Below, one piece after another: positions 1-8,648 of a stretch of 25,795 nucleotides of DNA. Position 1 is the first letter of the stretch. Each line of letters starts with the position of its first letter. The stretch comes from Caulobacteraceae bacterium UBA6225. Its GTDB lineage: Bacteria > Pseudomonadota > Alphaproteobacteria > Caulobacterales > Caulobacteraceae. The notes beneath the pieces were generated by a model. It worked only from the letters and a program-made list of their open reading frames with translations, was not told the origin of the DNA and did not search any database. Made by a program: the position numbers and the translations under genes. The stretch is taken from positions 1 through 25,795 of the forward strand of contig DJWR01000072.1 in the NCBI GenBank assembly GCA_002441055.1, written 5' to 3'.

Positions 1-399
1 GTGGGTGAGGCCCTGGGCAAGACGGGCCTGGCCTTCCAGGCGACCAACACGGTGGCGGCCTGGACTCAGCCGCTCGGCCCCATCGCGGCCTTGGCCATCA
101 TCTATGTGGCCACCTCGATCCTGACCGAGATCATGTCCAACGCCGCTGTGGCGGTGCTGATCACGCCCCTGGCCATCGGCCTTGCCGAGAACCTCGGCGT
201 CGACGCCCGACCCTTCGTTGTGGCGGTGATGATGGCCGCCAGCGCCTCCTTCGCCACGCCTGTCGGCTATCAGACCAACGCCATCGTTCATCAGGTCGGC
301 GGCTACGCCTATATGGATTTCGTCAGGGTCGGACTGCCGCTCAACATCATCTCGGCGATCGTCGCCGTCTGGGTGATTCCCCGAACGTTCCCGTTCTAG
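1..399 (+). CDS. SLC13/DASS-family permease, C-terminal fragment (5' end outside window)
   Basis: This is the last 132 residues of an integral membrane transporter whose start lies before the window. The frame is open from base 1 and ends at TAG 397-399. The visible part has hydrophobic segments at about residues 24-40, 45-60 and 108-126. It carries the conserved SLC13-type run ATPVGYQTNAIVHQVGGYAY at about 85-104, which in this family lies near the second substrate and sodium-binding half. Family members move dicarboxylates, sulfate or similar anions across the inner membrane, often with TrkA-C domains in the middle, but the part seen here does not define the substrate. The gene converges on otsA and the two stop codons share a CTAG. 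The family call is fairly sure; the substrate is unknown. Confidence 0.8.
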   Translation: MGEALGKTGLAFQATNTVAAWTQPLGPIAALAIIYVATSILTEIMSNAAVAVLITPLAIGLAENLGVDARPFVVAVMMAASASFATPVGYQTNAIVHQVGGYAYMDFVRVGLPLNIISAIVAVWVIPRTFPF

Positions 400-1787
400 A
401 AACAGGTCTCTGATCCGTTTGACATCAGGGCGCGGACGAAGTCGTCCCGCCAGGCCGAGACGTCCGAACTGCGCAGGTCGGCCATCAATCGCTCCCACCG
501 CCGTTTGCGCTCGGCCAGCGGCATGGCCAGGCCCCGCAGAATGGCGTCAGAGACATCCTCGCGGCTGAACGGATTGACGATCAGGGCCTCGCCCATCTGC
601 TCAGCGGCGCCGGCAAAGCGCGACAGGATCAACACGCCGGGATCCTCCGGATCCTGGGCGGCGACATATTCCTTCGCCACCAGATTCATGCCGTCCCGCA
701 GGGGGGTGACCAGCCCCAACTTGGCGGCGCGGTAGATGCCGGCCAGCTGGTCGCGGCGATAGCCCCGGTTCACATAGCGGATGGGCACCCAGTCGACCGT
801 AGAGAAGGCCCCGTTGATCCGGCCTGAGACTCCGTCAAGCCGCCCGCGGATCTCCTGATAGGCCTCCACGTCCTCCCGGCTCGGGGTCGCGATCTGCAGC
901 AGGAAGACCTTTTCGTGCAGGTCGGGATTGTCGTGCAGGAACTGCTCATAGGCCAGGAAACGCTCCTCCAGGCCCTTGGAATAGTCCAGCCGATCGACGC
1001 CGATGATCATTTGGCGATCCAGCATGCTGGTCTGCATACGGGCGTATTCGGCCTTGGCGGTCTCCCCCTCCAGGGCGGCGGTGAACTCGGTGACGTCCAT
1101 GCCGATGGGGAAGGCGTCGAACTCGGCGGTTCGGCCGAAGGCGCTGAGCCGCCGGCCCTCGCCCAGAGCCCCGCCCGCCTCGTGCGCCACATAGTCCTTG
1201 AAGGCCTCCAGGGAGTCCTGAGTCTGGAAGCCCACCAGGTCGTAGTCGAACAAGGCCTCCACCAACTGGGGGTGGCGCGGCAGGGTGGTGATCAGGTGGC
1301 GGGCCGGCCAGGGGATGTGCAGGAAGAAGCCGATCCGGTTCTTCACACCGCGCCGGCGCAGCTCCTGGGCCAGCGGGATCAGGTGGTAGTCATGGACCCA
1401 GACGAAGTCGTCCTCCTCGATCAGGGGCAGGACGGTCTCGGCGAAGCGAGCATTCACCCGGGCGTAGCCCTCGCCGAACGAGCGTTCGTAGGCGGTCAGA
1501 TCCACCCGGTGGTGGAAGAGGGGCCACAGGGTCTTATTGGCGTAGCCGTTGTAATACTCCTGAACATCCTGGTCCTCGAGATCCATGGTGGCGACGGTCA
1601 CGCCGCCGGCCCGCTGCACGCCCACCTGACCGGTATAGGACTCGGTGGTCTGGCCGCTCCAGCCGAACCAGACACCGGAATGTTCCCGCAGGGCTGCGGC
1701 CAGAGCCATGGCCAGGCCCCCTTGCGTGCCGCCGCCCACATCGCTCGGCGGACTGACCCGGTTAGAGATCACGATCAGTCGGCCCAT
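396..1787 (-). CDS. otsA: alpha,alpha-trehalose-phosphate synthase (UDP-forming)
   Basis: A GT20 glycosyltransferase of 463 residues, the usual OtsA length. It joins UDP-glucose and glucose-6-phosphate to give trehalose-6-phosphate in the cytoplasm, a compatible-solute pathway. Landmarks are the N-terminal SNRV and the glycine-rich GGGTQGGLA at about 18-26, HDYH at 132-135, VDRLDYSKG at 264-272 (phosphate and UDP binding) and RDGMNLVAKE at 364-373. An upstream extension of the frame exists, but ATG at 1787-1785 is where homology begins, and it overlaps the stop of the MscS gene as TGATG, so translation is probably coupled. There is no fused phosphatase domain and no otsB within the window, so the phosphatase must be encoded elsewhere. 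The 3' end overlaps the convergent permease by three bases. No promoter was seen between mscS and otsA, so it is probably transcribed from upstream of mscS. Confidence 0.95.
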   Translation of the reverse strand: MGRLIVISNRVSPPSDVGGGTQGGLAMALAAALREHSGVWFGWSGQTTESYTGQVGVQRAGGVTVATMDLEDQDVQEYYNGYANKTLWPLFHHRVDLTAYERSFGEGYARVNARFAETVLPLIEEDDFVWVHDYHLIPLAQELRRRGVKNRIGFFLHIPWPARHLITTLPRHPQLVEALFDYDLVGFQTQDSLEAFKDYVAHEAGGALGEGRRLSAFGRTAEFDAFPIGMDVTEFTAALEGETAKAEYARMQTSMLDRQMIIGVDRLDYSKGLEERFLAYEQFLHDNPDLHEKVFLLQIATPSREDVEAYQEIRGRLDGVSGRINGAFSTVDWVPIRYVNRGYRRDQLAGIYRAAKLGLVTPLRDGMNLVAKEYVAAQDPEDPGVLILSRFAGAAEQMGEALIVNPFSREDVSDAILRGLAMPLAERKRRWERLMADLRSSDVSAWRDDFVRALMSNGSETCF

Positions 1788-2971
1788 CAGGCTTCGGGCT
1801 CCGAGGCAGGCGGCTGGGTCAGGGCCTGAGGCACCACCAGATGCATGTGGGGATAGGGGATTTCGATCCCGGCCGCCTCCCAGGCGGTCTTGATCCGGCG
1901 GTTGAAGGCGCGCCCGATCCCCCACTGGTCGCCGGGCGGGGTCTTGATGCGGCCCCGCAGGACCACGCCGCTATCGGCCAGGGCGCTGACGTCCATCACC
2001 TCCAGAGGCTCCAGGATTTTCGGACCAAGATCCGGATCGGCGCGCATGTCCTCCACCACCTCGGCCATGACCTCGAACGCCTTGTCGATGTCGGACTCGT
2101 AGGACACGCCCAGTTCGATCACATGATAGGAGAAGATCTTGGTCATGTTGTGAATGATCTGCGCCTCGCCATAGGGCAGGACGTGCAGGGTCCCGTCCAG
2201 GGCGCGCAGGCGGATGGTGCGGATGGTCATCTGTTCGACCACCCCGCTGGAGCCGGCGATCTCCACCACATCGCCCACCGCCACGATGTCCTCCGAAATC
2301 AGGAAGATCCCGGTGAGAAAGTCCTTCACCAGGGTCTGGGCGCCAAAGCCGATGGCCAGGCCGATGACTCCCGCGCCGGCCAGAAGCGGTCCGATCTCCA
2401 ACCCGATCTCGGCCAGGATCATCATGGCGCCGATGATGATGATCACACCGCGCGCCACCCCGTGGATGAGGGGGCCGATGGTGTTCAGCTGCGCTTCACG
2501 CCGGGCGCCGCCGGCCTTGCGCTGGGCGATACGGGCCAACAGGCGGTTGACCAACAGAGTGGCGAGTTCGGCCGCGGCGAAGGTGACTACCGCCAGAATG
2601 GCGATGCGGATCACGCTCTCGACGACACGCTGCCCAAGACCTGCGGTCAGCCAGCCGAGCAGATCGAAACCCCAGATGCCCGCCAGGGCGAAGAAGGCCG
2701 CCAGAACCAGCCCCGTTTCAAAGACCGCCCAGGTCACCTGGGTCACTCGACGGGTGCGAATGGTCTTCTCCGCATCAGATGGCCCAGGCACCGCGCGGGC
2801 GCCGCGCTTCAACAGCCGCCGAACCAGAAGTCCCACGCCAAACGCCGCGCCCACCACCAGGAGTGAAAGCGCCACATTCAGGGCCAGGACCGCCGGACCC
2901 AGTCGCAGAAGCGCGCTCCAGCTTTCCTGAACGCCAAGAATCACCTGTTCGCTTGCTGTGCTGGCCTCCAA
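1787..2971 (-). CDS. mscS: MscS-family small-conductance mechanosensitive channel
   Basis: An inner-membrane channel of 394 residues that opens on hypo-osmotic shock to release solutes. An N-terminal hydrophobic segment (about 22-45) and two further ones precede the pore-lining TM3 region. That region has the MscS signature, rich in Gly and Ala, around GVIGLAIGFGAQTLVKDF, followed by the beta domain (VGDVVEIAGSSGVVEQM) and a C-terminal alpha/beta cytoplasmic domain. I chose TTG at 2971-2969 as the start because the string AGGGAGG sits seven bases before it. The frame stays open further upstream to an ATG at 3070, but that would add an arginine-rich, unconserved leader. The stop overlaps otsA as TGATG. 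Pairing a pressure valve with trehalose synthesis suggests an osmotic-adaptation operon. It is longer than E. coli MscS (286 residues) because of extra N-terminal membrane helices, as in many YggB/YbdG-like members. Confidence 0.88.
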   Translation of the reverse strand: MEASTASEQVILGVQESWSALLRLGPAVLALNVALSLLVVGAAFGVGLLVRRLLKRGARAVPGPSDAEKTIRTRRVTQVTWAVFETGLVLAAFFALAGIWGFDLLGWLTAGLGQRVVESVIRIAILAVVTFAAAELATLLVNRLLARIAQRKAGGARREAQLNTIGPLIHGVARGVIIIIGAMMILAEIGLEIGPLLAGAGVIGLAIGFGAQTLVKDFLTGIFLISEDIVAVGDVVEIAGSSGVVEQMTIRTIRLRALDGTLHVLPYGEAQIIHNMTKIFSYHVIELGVSYESDIDKAFEVMAEVVEDMRADPDLGPKILEPLEVMDVSALADSGVVLRGRIKTPPGDQWGIGRAFNRRIKTAWEAAGIEIPYPHMHLVVPQALTQPPASEPEA

Positions 2972-3136
2972 ACCGGAGCCTCCCTGTCTGTTGATCTGAC
3001 GATGGCGTCGTCGGCGACGACCGCGGCGACCCGCCCCTTGCAGAAGGGTCTCAGCGGGTTTTGGGTTCACCCCAACCCGGCGGGTCGGTTAGAGCTAACA
3101 TGGTCCAGCCTTCGCAGGGGCTGGTCTCACAGACCT

Positions 3137-3997
3137 GTGAAGGCTGCGGCGGAGCGCCCGGACGATGAAGCCCCACCTGGACGTGTCGCGGCCTTGAGCG
3201 CTGTCGATCCGAAACCCACGCCGCGGCAACGGGCGATCTGGCGTCTGCGGGCCAACTTGCGCGCCCTCTATCACGGAGAATCGCCCGGGGCCGTTCGCTT
3301 CCGGCTGGCGGTCATTGGGGTCGATCTGGCGCTGATCGCCTTCTTCATCGCCGCGCCCTTCCTGCGCGACACCCGCGCCTTCCTGCCGCTGGATTTGGCT
3401 GTGGCGGCGATCCTGGCGGCCGACATGGCCGCCCGGGCGCTGGCTTGGCGGAGCCTGAAGTCCTGGATCCGCCGGCCGATCGTGATGATCGATCTGTTCG
3501 TCCTGCTGACGCTGCTGTTTCCCACCATCTTCATCAACCTGGCCTTCCTGCGCGTGCTGCGCATCTGGACCCTGTTTCACAGCGACTTCTTCTGGGAGAC
3601 GGTGGGGCACCGGTTCGACGACACCCGGTGGGAAGATGTGATCCGGGCGGCCGCCACCCTGGTCACCTTCGTCTTCGTCGCCACCGGCTTTGTCTACACC
3701 ATGTATGTTGGCGAAGAGGGCGGGGTCAGCGGCTATGTGGACGCCCTCTATTTCACGGTGACCTCGCTCACCACCACCGGCTATGGCGACATCATCCTGC
3801 CCGGCATCACCGGACGGCTGGTGTCCATCGTCATCATGATCTCCGGGATCACCCTGTTTGTCCGGTTCGCCCAGGCCCTGTTCCGGCCCTACAAGGTGCG
3901 CTTCACCTGCCAGGTCTGCGGCCTGATGCGGCATGAGCCGGACGCTGTCCACTGCAAGGCCTGTGGCGCCCTGATCAATATCCCTAACGAGGAATAG
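3137..3997 (+). CDS. Potassium-channel-like ion transport protein with C-terminal zinc ribbon
   Basis: A membrane protein with a voltage-gated-like layout: hydrophobic helices around FRLAVIGVDLALIAFFIAA, then a second pair, an arginine-spaced helix (FLRVLRIWTLF, S4-like but charge-poor), and a pore module whose filter is TTTGYGD, the classic K+ selectivity signature. After the last helix there is a short cytoplasmic tail with four cysteines (CQVC-x11-CKAC), a zinc ribbon. The likely role is K+ conduction at the inner membrane, with the ribbon as a regulatory or redox/metal-sensing tail (inference). The start is uncertain. The frame is open from ATG 3002, GTG 3137 gives 286 residues, and TTG 3194 gives 267; none has a good Shine-Dalgarno. 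I prefer 3137 because the region before it must hold the divergent mscS promoter. The gene is divergent from mscS-otsA, which suggests a shared osmotic context. Confidence 0.8.
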   Translation: MKAAAERPDDEAPPGRVAALSAVDPKPTPRQRAIWRLRANLRALYHGESPGAVRFRLAVIGVDLALIAFFIAAPFLRDTRAFLPLDLAVAAILAADMAARALAWRSLKSWIRRPIVMIDLFVLLTLLFPTIFINLAFLRVLRIWTLFHSDFFWETVGHRFDDTRWEDVIRAAATLVTFVFVATGFVYTMYVGEEGGVSGYVDALYFTVTSLTTTGYGDIILPGITGRLVSIVIMISGITLFVRFAQALFRPYKVRFTCQVCGLMRHEPDAVHCKACGALINIPNEE

Positions 3998-4030
3998 ACT
4001 CCTCGCCGGGCGCGCAACCGGCCCCGGAGT

Positions 4031-4049
4031 CGGTTCAACAAATGAACCG
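4031..4049 (+). terminator. Small stem-loop downstream of the K+ channel gene
   Basis: CGGTTCA (4031-4037) pairs with TGAACCG (4043-4049) around the loop ACAAA, 34 bases after the channel stop. There is no T-run after it. It could be a weak terminator or a processing/attenuation hairpin. A still shorter stem (CGAGGA/TCCTCG) spans the stop codon itself. Confidence 0.35.
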
Positions 4050-4174
4050 CTAGCCTGGAATTGTGTCACCGGCGCCGCAACCAACAAGTGGCCGACCGCT
4101 GCTCTGCGGGTCCGATAATCGCAATAAAATCATATGTGTAGGCCGGGGCGTGGCCAATAGATCGCACCCCGAGG

Positions 4175-4214
4175 CTTGCACAGAACTGTCATCTTTCCGT
4201 TGGGGACCTGTCAC
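4175..4214 (+). promoter_or_regulatory. Pho-box-like repeat upstream of the ElpS-like gene
   Basis: CTGTCAT at 4186-4192 and CTGTCAC at 4208-4214 are exact matches to the PhoB half-site and start 22 bases apart, two periods of the 11-base Pho-box spacing. On the same 11-base register lie CTTGCAC at 4175-4181 (5 of 7) and the poor CCGTTGG at 4197-4203. A possible -10 element (TTACCTA, 4220-4226) lies about a helical turn downstream, as expected when PhoB replaces a -35 element. The rest of the 3998-4319 gap shows only the 4031-4049 stem-loop and an AT-richer patch at about 4113-4140. PhoB control is inferred. Confidence 0.65.
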
Positions 4215-4319
4215 GGAGCTTACCTAGAAGGGCCGTCGGGCAAGCGGGCGTTCAGGTCTCACGGTGGGATCTGGGGACAGCCGGCGCCTGGGCAATTCAT
4301 CGCGACGGCGGAGAGCAAG

Positions 4320-5801
<1,482 letters not shown>

Positions 5802-5814
5802 TCCGAGCCAAGGC

Positions 5815-5840
5815 GGGGCGGTCCTGAAAGGGGCCGCCCC
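5815..5840 (+). terminator. GC hairpin between the ElpS-like gene and the TonB receptor gene
   Basis: GGGGCGGTCC (5815-5824) pairs with GGGCCGCCCC (5831-5840), a ten-pair stem with one G-T, around a six-base loop 13 bases after the lipoprotein stop. There is no T-tract, so it may act as a partial terminator or 3' stabiliser that lets some transcripts continue into the receptor gene. Confidence 0.6.
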
Positions 5841-5878
5841 AATTCCTCCGCGTCCGTCGACAATCGAGGCGATCCTCA

Positions 5879-8470
5879 ATGAACATCCTGCTCCGCCCGC
5901 TCTCGGGCCTTCTTCTCTGCACCACGGCCCTGATGGCGCCGGCGGTGGTCTTCGCTCAGGCCGCTGACGGGCCGGAAGTTCAGGAACTGGTCGTCCGGGG
6001 CCGCTACATCCCCGAGGTGATGCGCGAAACCGCCGAGGTCGCCTCGATCGTCACGGTCGAAGATCTGGTCCGCCAGGGCGACGGCACCGCAGCCGAGGCC
6101 CTGACCCGTCTGACCGGCCTCAGCGTCGTCAGCGGGCGCTTCGTCTATGTGCGTGGTCTTGGGGAGCGCTACTCCTCGGCCCTGCTCAATGGATCTCCCC
6201 TGCCGAGCCCCGAGCCTCTGCAGCGGGTCGTTCCGCTCGACCTGTTCCCCAGCGGAATTCTGTCCAGCGTCAACGTCCAGAAGTCCTACTCGGTCAACTA
6301 TCCCGGCGAATTCGGCGGCGGCGTGATCGACCTGCGCACGGTCGGCGTGCCGGATGAGCCCTTCGTGTCCCTGAGCTTCGGCCTCAGCGGCGATGACGAG
6401 ACCTCGCTGAAGCAGGGTCTTACCTATTACGGCGGCGACTACGATCTGACGGGCTTTGACGACAACACCCGTGAACTGCCCGGTCTGATCAAGCTGGGCA
6501 TCGCCACCGGCAATCGTATCGACCAGTCGAACTTTGACGCCGATACCCTCGTCCAGATGGGCCGCAGCTTCCAGAACGCCAATGTGCGTCTGCTGCAGTC
6601 CACCAATGACATTCCGATCAACGGCAGCGTTGGCCTGTCGGCCGGCGCCCGCTGGAACCAGGATTGGGGCTCCCTCGGTGTGGTCGCCGTGGGCGGCTAT
6701 GACCGCAGCTGGACGACCCGGCGGGCGATCCAGCAGGCGGGCGTGGTCAGCCTGGGCGGACTGGCGATTACCGAAGACTTCCGGTCCAACACCACCGAAA
6801 TGGATGTCGAGTGGCATGGTCTGGCCAGCGTCGCGCTGGACCTCGACGCCCACAAGTTCCAGTGGACGAACTTCTACGTCCGCAACGTCACCAAAGAAGC
6901 TCGCTCGGTCGAAGGCGAGAGCACGCTCGCCAGCAACTATGTCCGCGACGACTCCACGGCGTGGTACGAGCGCGAGCTGTTCAACACCCAATTGACGGGT
7001 GCGCACGAATTCGGCGATCTGGAAATCGACTGGCGCGGGTCCTACGCCAACACGACCCGTGAGGCGCCCTACGAGACGCAGGTCCGCTATCGCAGGCTGC
7101 CGGACAACCGCTTCTATCATAACCCCCAGTCCGACGCGAATTTCATCCGCTTCAGCGACCTGGAAGACACCACCTACGGCGCTGGCGTGGACGTCCGCTA
7201 TCGCTGGGACAATCCGCTGATCGTCGACCTGACGGTCTCGGCGGGCTACGCCTTCTATGAGAACGAGCGTGACTCCGTCAGCCGCGCCTTCCGCTTCACC
7301 ATGGATCAGACGCCGTCGCTGGCGTTCCAGCTGCAGCGGGTTGATTATCTGTACTCGAACTTCAACATCCGGACGGACGGCCTCTTCCTGCGGGAAGTGA
7401 CCGGGTCGGAAGGGGCGGCCGCCTACAAGGCCGCGCTGACCACCAACGCCTTCTACATTCAGGGCGAAGGCGAAATCCTGCCGGCGGTCCGCGCGAGCCT
7501 GGGTCTGCGCTACGAGGACGGCGAACAGAGCGTCCAGTCGCTGGACCTGTTCTCTGCCAACGACCCCGCCGCTGTTAAACTCAAGAACGAGTACGTTCTG
7601 CCGGCCGGTACGGTGACTTGGAACTTCGCTGACGACCAGCAGCTGCGCTTCGGCATCTCCAAGACCATCGCCCGTCCGCAGTTCCGCGAGCAGGCCCCGC
7701 AGATCTACCTGGATCCGGAATCCGACCGCACCTTCGTCGGCAACCCGTACCTGGTCGACAGCGAGCTGGTGAACGTCGACCTGCGCTACGAGCACTACTT
7801 CGATCGTGGTCAGTTCGCGACCCTCGGCGCCTTCTACAAGGACATCGACAAGCCGATTGAATCGGTGGTCAACGAGACCGGCAGCGGTCTGCAGCAGACC
7901 TTCCTGAACGCCCCGCGGGCGGTGCTCTACGGCCTGGAAGCCGAGTTCAAAAAGACCTTCGAGCCGCAGCTTGGGGTGGTCTTCATTGACAATCAGCGCT
8001 GGCTGATCGGCGCCAACTACACCTGGACCAAGGCTGAAGTTCAGGCTGACGCCGGTGATCAGGTCTTCCCGCTGACCGGCCTCGGTCAGCCGGCGCCGGC
8101 CACAAACTTCGTCATCGATGGCAGCCGCCTTCAGGGCACGTCGGAGCACATCGCCAACCTCCAGTTTGGCTTTGAGAGCCTCACTGGCGACACCCAGGCC
8201 ACCCTGCTGGCCAACTACGCCAGCGAGCGGACCGTGGCCCGGGGCAGCGCGGGCGGTTCCGACTTCCTTCAGGAGCCGGGCGTTCAACTGGATCTGACGG
8301 TTCGCCAGAAGTTCCAGCTCTGGGGCCCTGAGTTCACCCTGGGCTTCGAAGCGCGCAACCTGCTGGGCGAGGAGTTCGACGAATTCCAGACCCTCGGCGG
8401 CGACAAGATCATCCTGAACAACTACGAGCTCGGCCGCAGCTACTCGGTCAGCCTCTCGGCGAGCTTCTGA
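5879..8470 (+). CDS. TonB-dependent outer-membrane receptor
   Basis: An 863-residue outer-membrane transporter. The signal peptide cuts after VFA at residue 26. A TonB-box-like EVQELVVRG (33-41) is followed by a plug domain (about 50-160) containing VRGLGERYSSALLNG, LNGSPLPSPEP and FGGGVIDLRT. A beta-barrel then runs to the C-terminal phenylalanine in YSVSLSASF, the usual BAM signal. ATG 5879 has GAGG nine bases upstream. It lies 77 bases after the lipoprotein gene and is probably partly co-transcribed with it through the intervening hairpin. The substrate is not visible in sequence. Its position between an ElpS-like lipoprotein and a Pho-boxed secretion operon suggests uptake of a phosphorus-containing compound (inference). 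Alternatives are a siderophore or glycan importer. The receptor identification is certain; the ligand is not. Confidence 0.93.
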   Translation: MNILLRPLSGLLLCTTALMAPAVVFAQAADGPEVQELVVRGRYIPEVMRETAEVASIVTVEDLVRQGDGTAAEALTRLTGLSVVSGRFVYVRGLGERYSSALLNGSPLPSPEPLQRVVPLDLFPSGILSSVNVQKSYSVNYPGEFGGGVIDLRTVGVPDEPFVSLSFGLSGDDETSLKQGLTYYGGDYDLTGFDDNTRELPGLIKLGIATGNRIDQSNFDADTLVQMGRSFQNANVRLLQSTNDIPINGSVGLSAGARWNQDWGSLGVVAVGGYDRSWTTRRAIQQAGVVSLGGLAITEDFRSNTTEMDVEWHGLASVALDLDAHKFQWTNFYVRNVTKEARSVEGESTLASNYVRDDSTAWYERELFNTQLTGAHEFGDLEIDWRGSYANTTREAPYETQVRYRRLPDNRFYHNPQSDANFIRFSDLEDTTYGAGVDVRYRWDNPLIVDLTVSAGYAFYENERDSVSRAFRFTMDQTPSLAFQLQRVDYLYSNFNIRTDGLFLREVTGSEGAAAYKAALTTNAFYIQGEGEILPAVRASLGLRYEDGEQSVQSLDLFSANDPAAVKLKNEYVLPAGTVTWNFADDQQLRFGISKTIARPQFREQAPQIYLDPESDRTFVGNPYLVDSELVNVDLRYEHYFDRGQFATLGAFYKDIDKPIESVVNETGSGLQQTFLNAPRAVLYGLEAEFKKTFEPQLGVVFIDNQRWLIGANYTWTKAEVQADAGDQVFPLTGLGQPAPATNFVIDGSRLQGTSEHIANLQFGFESLTGDTQATLLANYASERTVARGSAGGSDFLQEPGVQLDLTVRQKFQLWGPEFTLGFEARNLLGEEFDEFQTLGGDKIILNNYELGRSYSVSLSASF

Positions 8471-8476
8471 TCTAAA

Positions 8477-8506
8477 GGCGGGGATGGCCTCCGGGCCGTC
8501 CCCGCC
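8477..8506 (+). terminator. Strong hairpin after the TonB receptor gene
   Basis: A 13-pair stem (GGCGGGGATGGCC, 8477-8489, with GGCCGTCCCCGCC, 8494-8506; one T-G pair) closes on the tetraloop TCCG just after the receptor stop. It lacks a clear T-run, but it is the strongest hairpin in the window and separates the receptor from the Pho box and the gsp operon. Confidence 0.7.
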
Positions 8507-8549
8507 CGCACTTTGCGGCCGATCATCGGGCCGTCATCTAAACCCGTCA

Positions 8550-8567
8550 CTGTCACGGGTCTGTCAT
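8550..8567 (+). promoter_or_regulatory. Pho box upstream of gspC
   Basis: CTGTCACGGGTCTGTCAT is two heptamers exactly 11 bases apart, essentially the consensus PhoB site except for a GC-rich spacer. Additional CCGTCAT (8531-8537) and CCGTCAC (8544-8550) half-sites flank it on the 5' side. A candidate -10, TTACAT (8575-8580), lies eight bases downstream, and gspC starts 69 bases beyond that. It implies phosphate-starvation activation of the secretion operon. Confidence 0.75.
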
Positions 8568-8648
8568 CAAAAGTTTACATGAAGACCCCGACGGGCGTGG
8601 CGCCTCCAGGCCCATCCCGGAAAACCCTGGGACTTCGGAGACTTCCTC

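Noticed and set aside
1841..2866. 341-codon and other frames opposite the mscS gene
   Set aside because: His/Gln/Asp-rich shadow translation; the MscS signature is on the other strand.
3002..3136. N-terminal extension of the channel protein from ATG 3002
   Set aside because: No Shine-Dalgarno, unconserved residues, and it would occupy the divergent promoter region.
3095..4087. 330-codon frame opposite the K+ channel gene
   Set aside because: Gln/Gly/Asp-rich shadow; the sense strand encodes a clear pore motif.
5876..8287. 803-codon open frame antisense to the TonB receptor
   Set aside because: A GC-rich shadow frame: no domain recognised, composition of reverse-complemented codons, and the sense strand has an unmistakable receptor.
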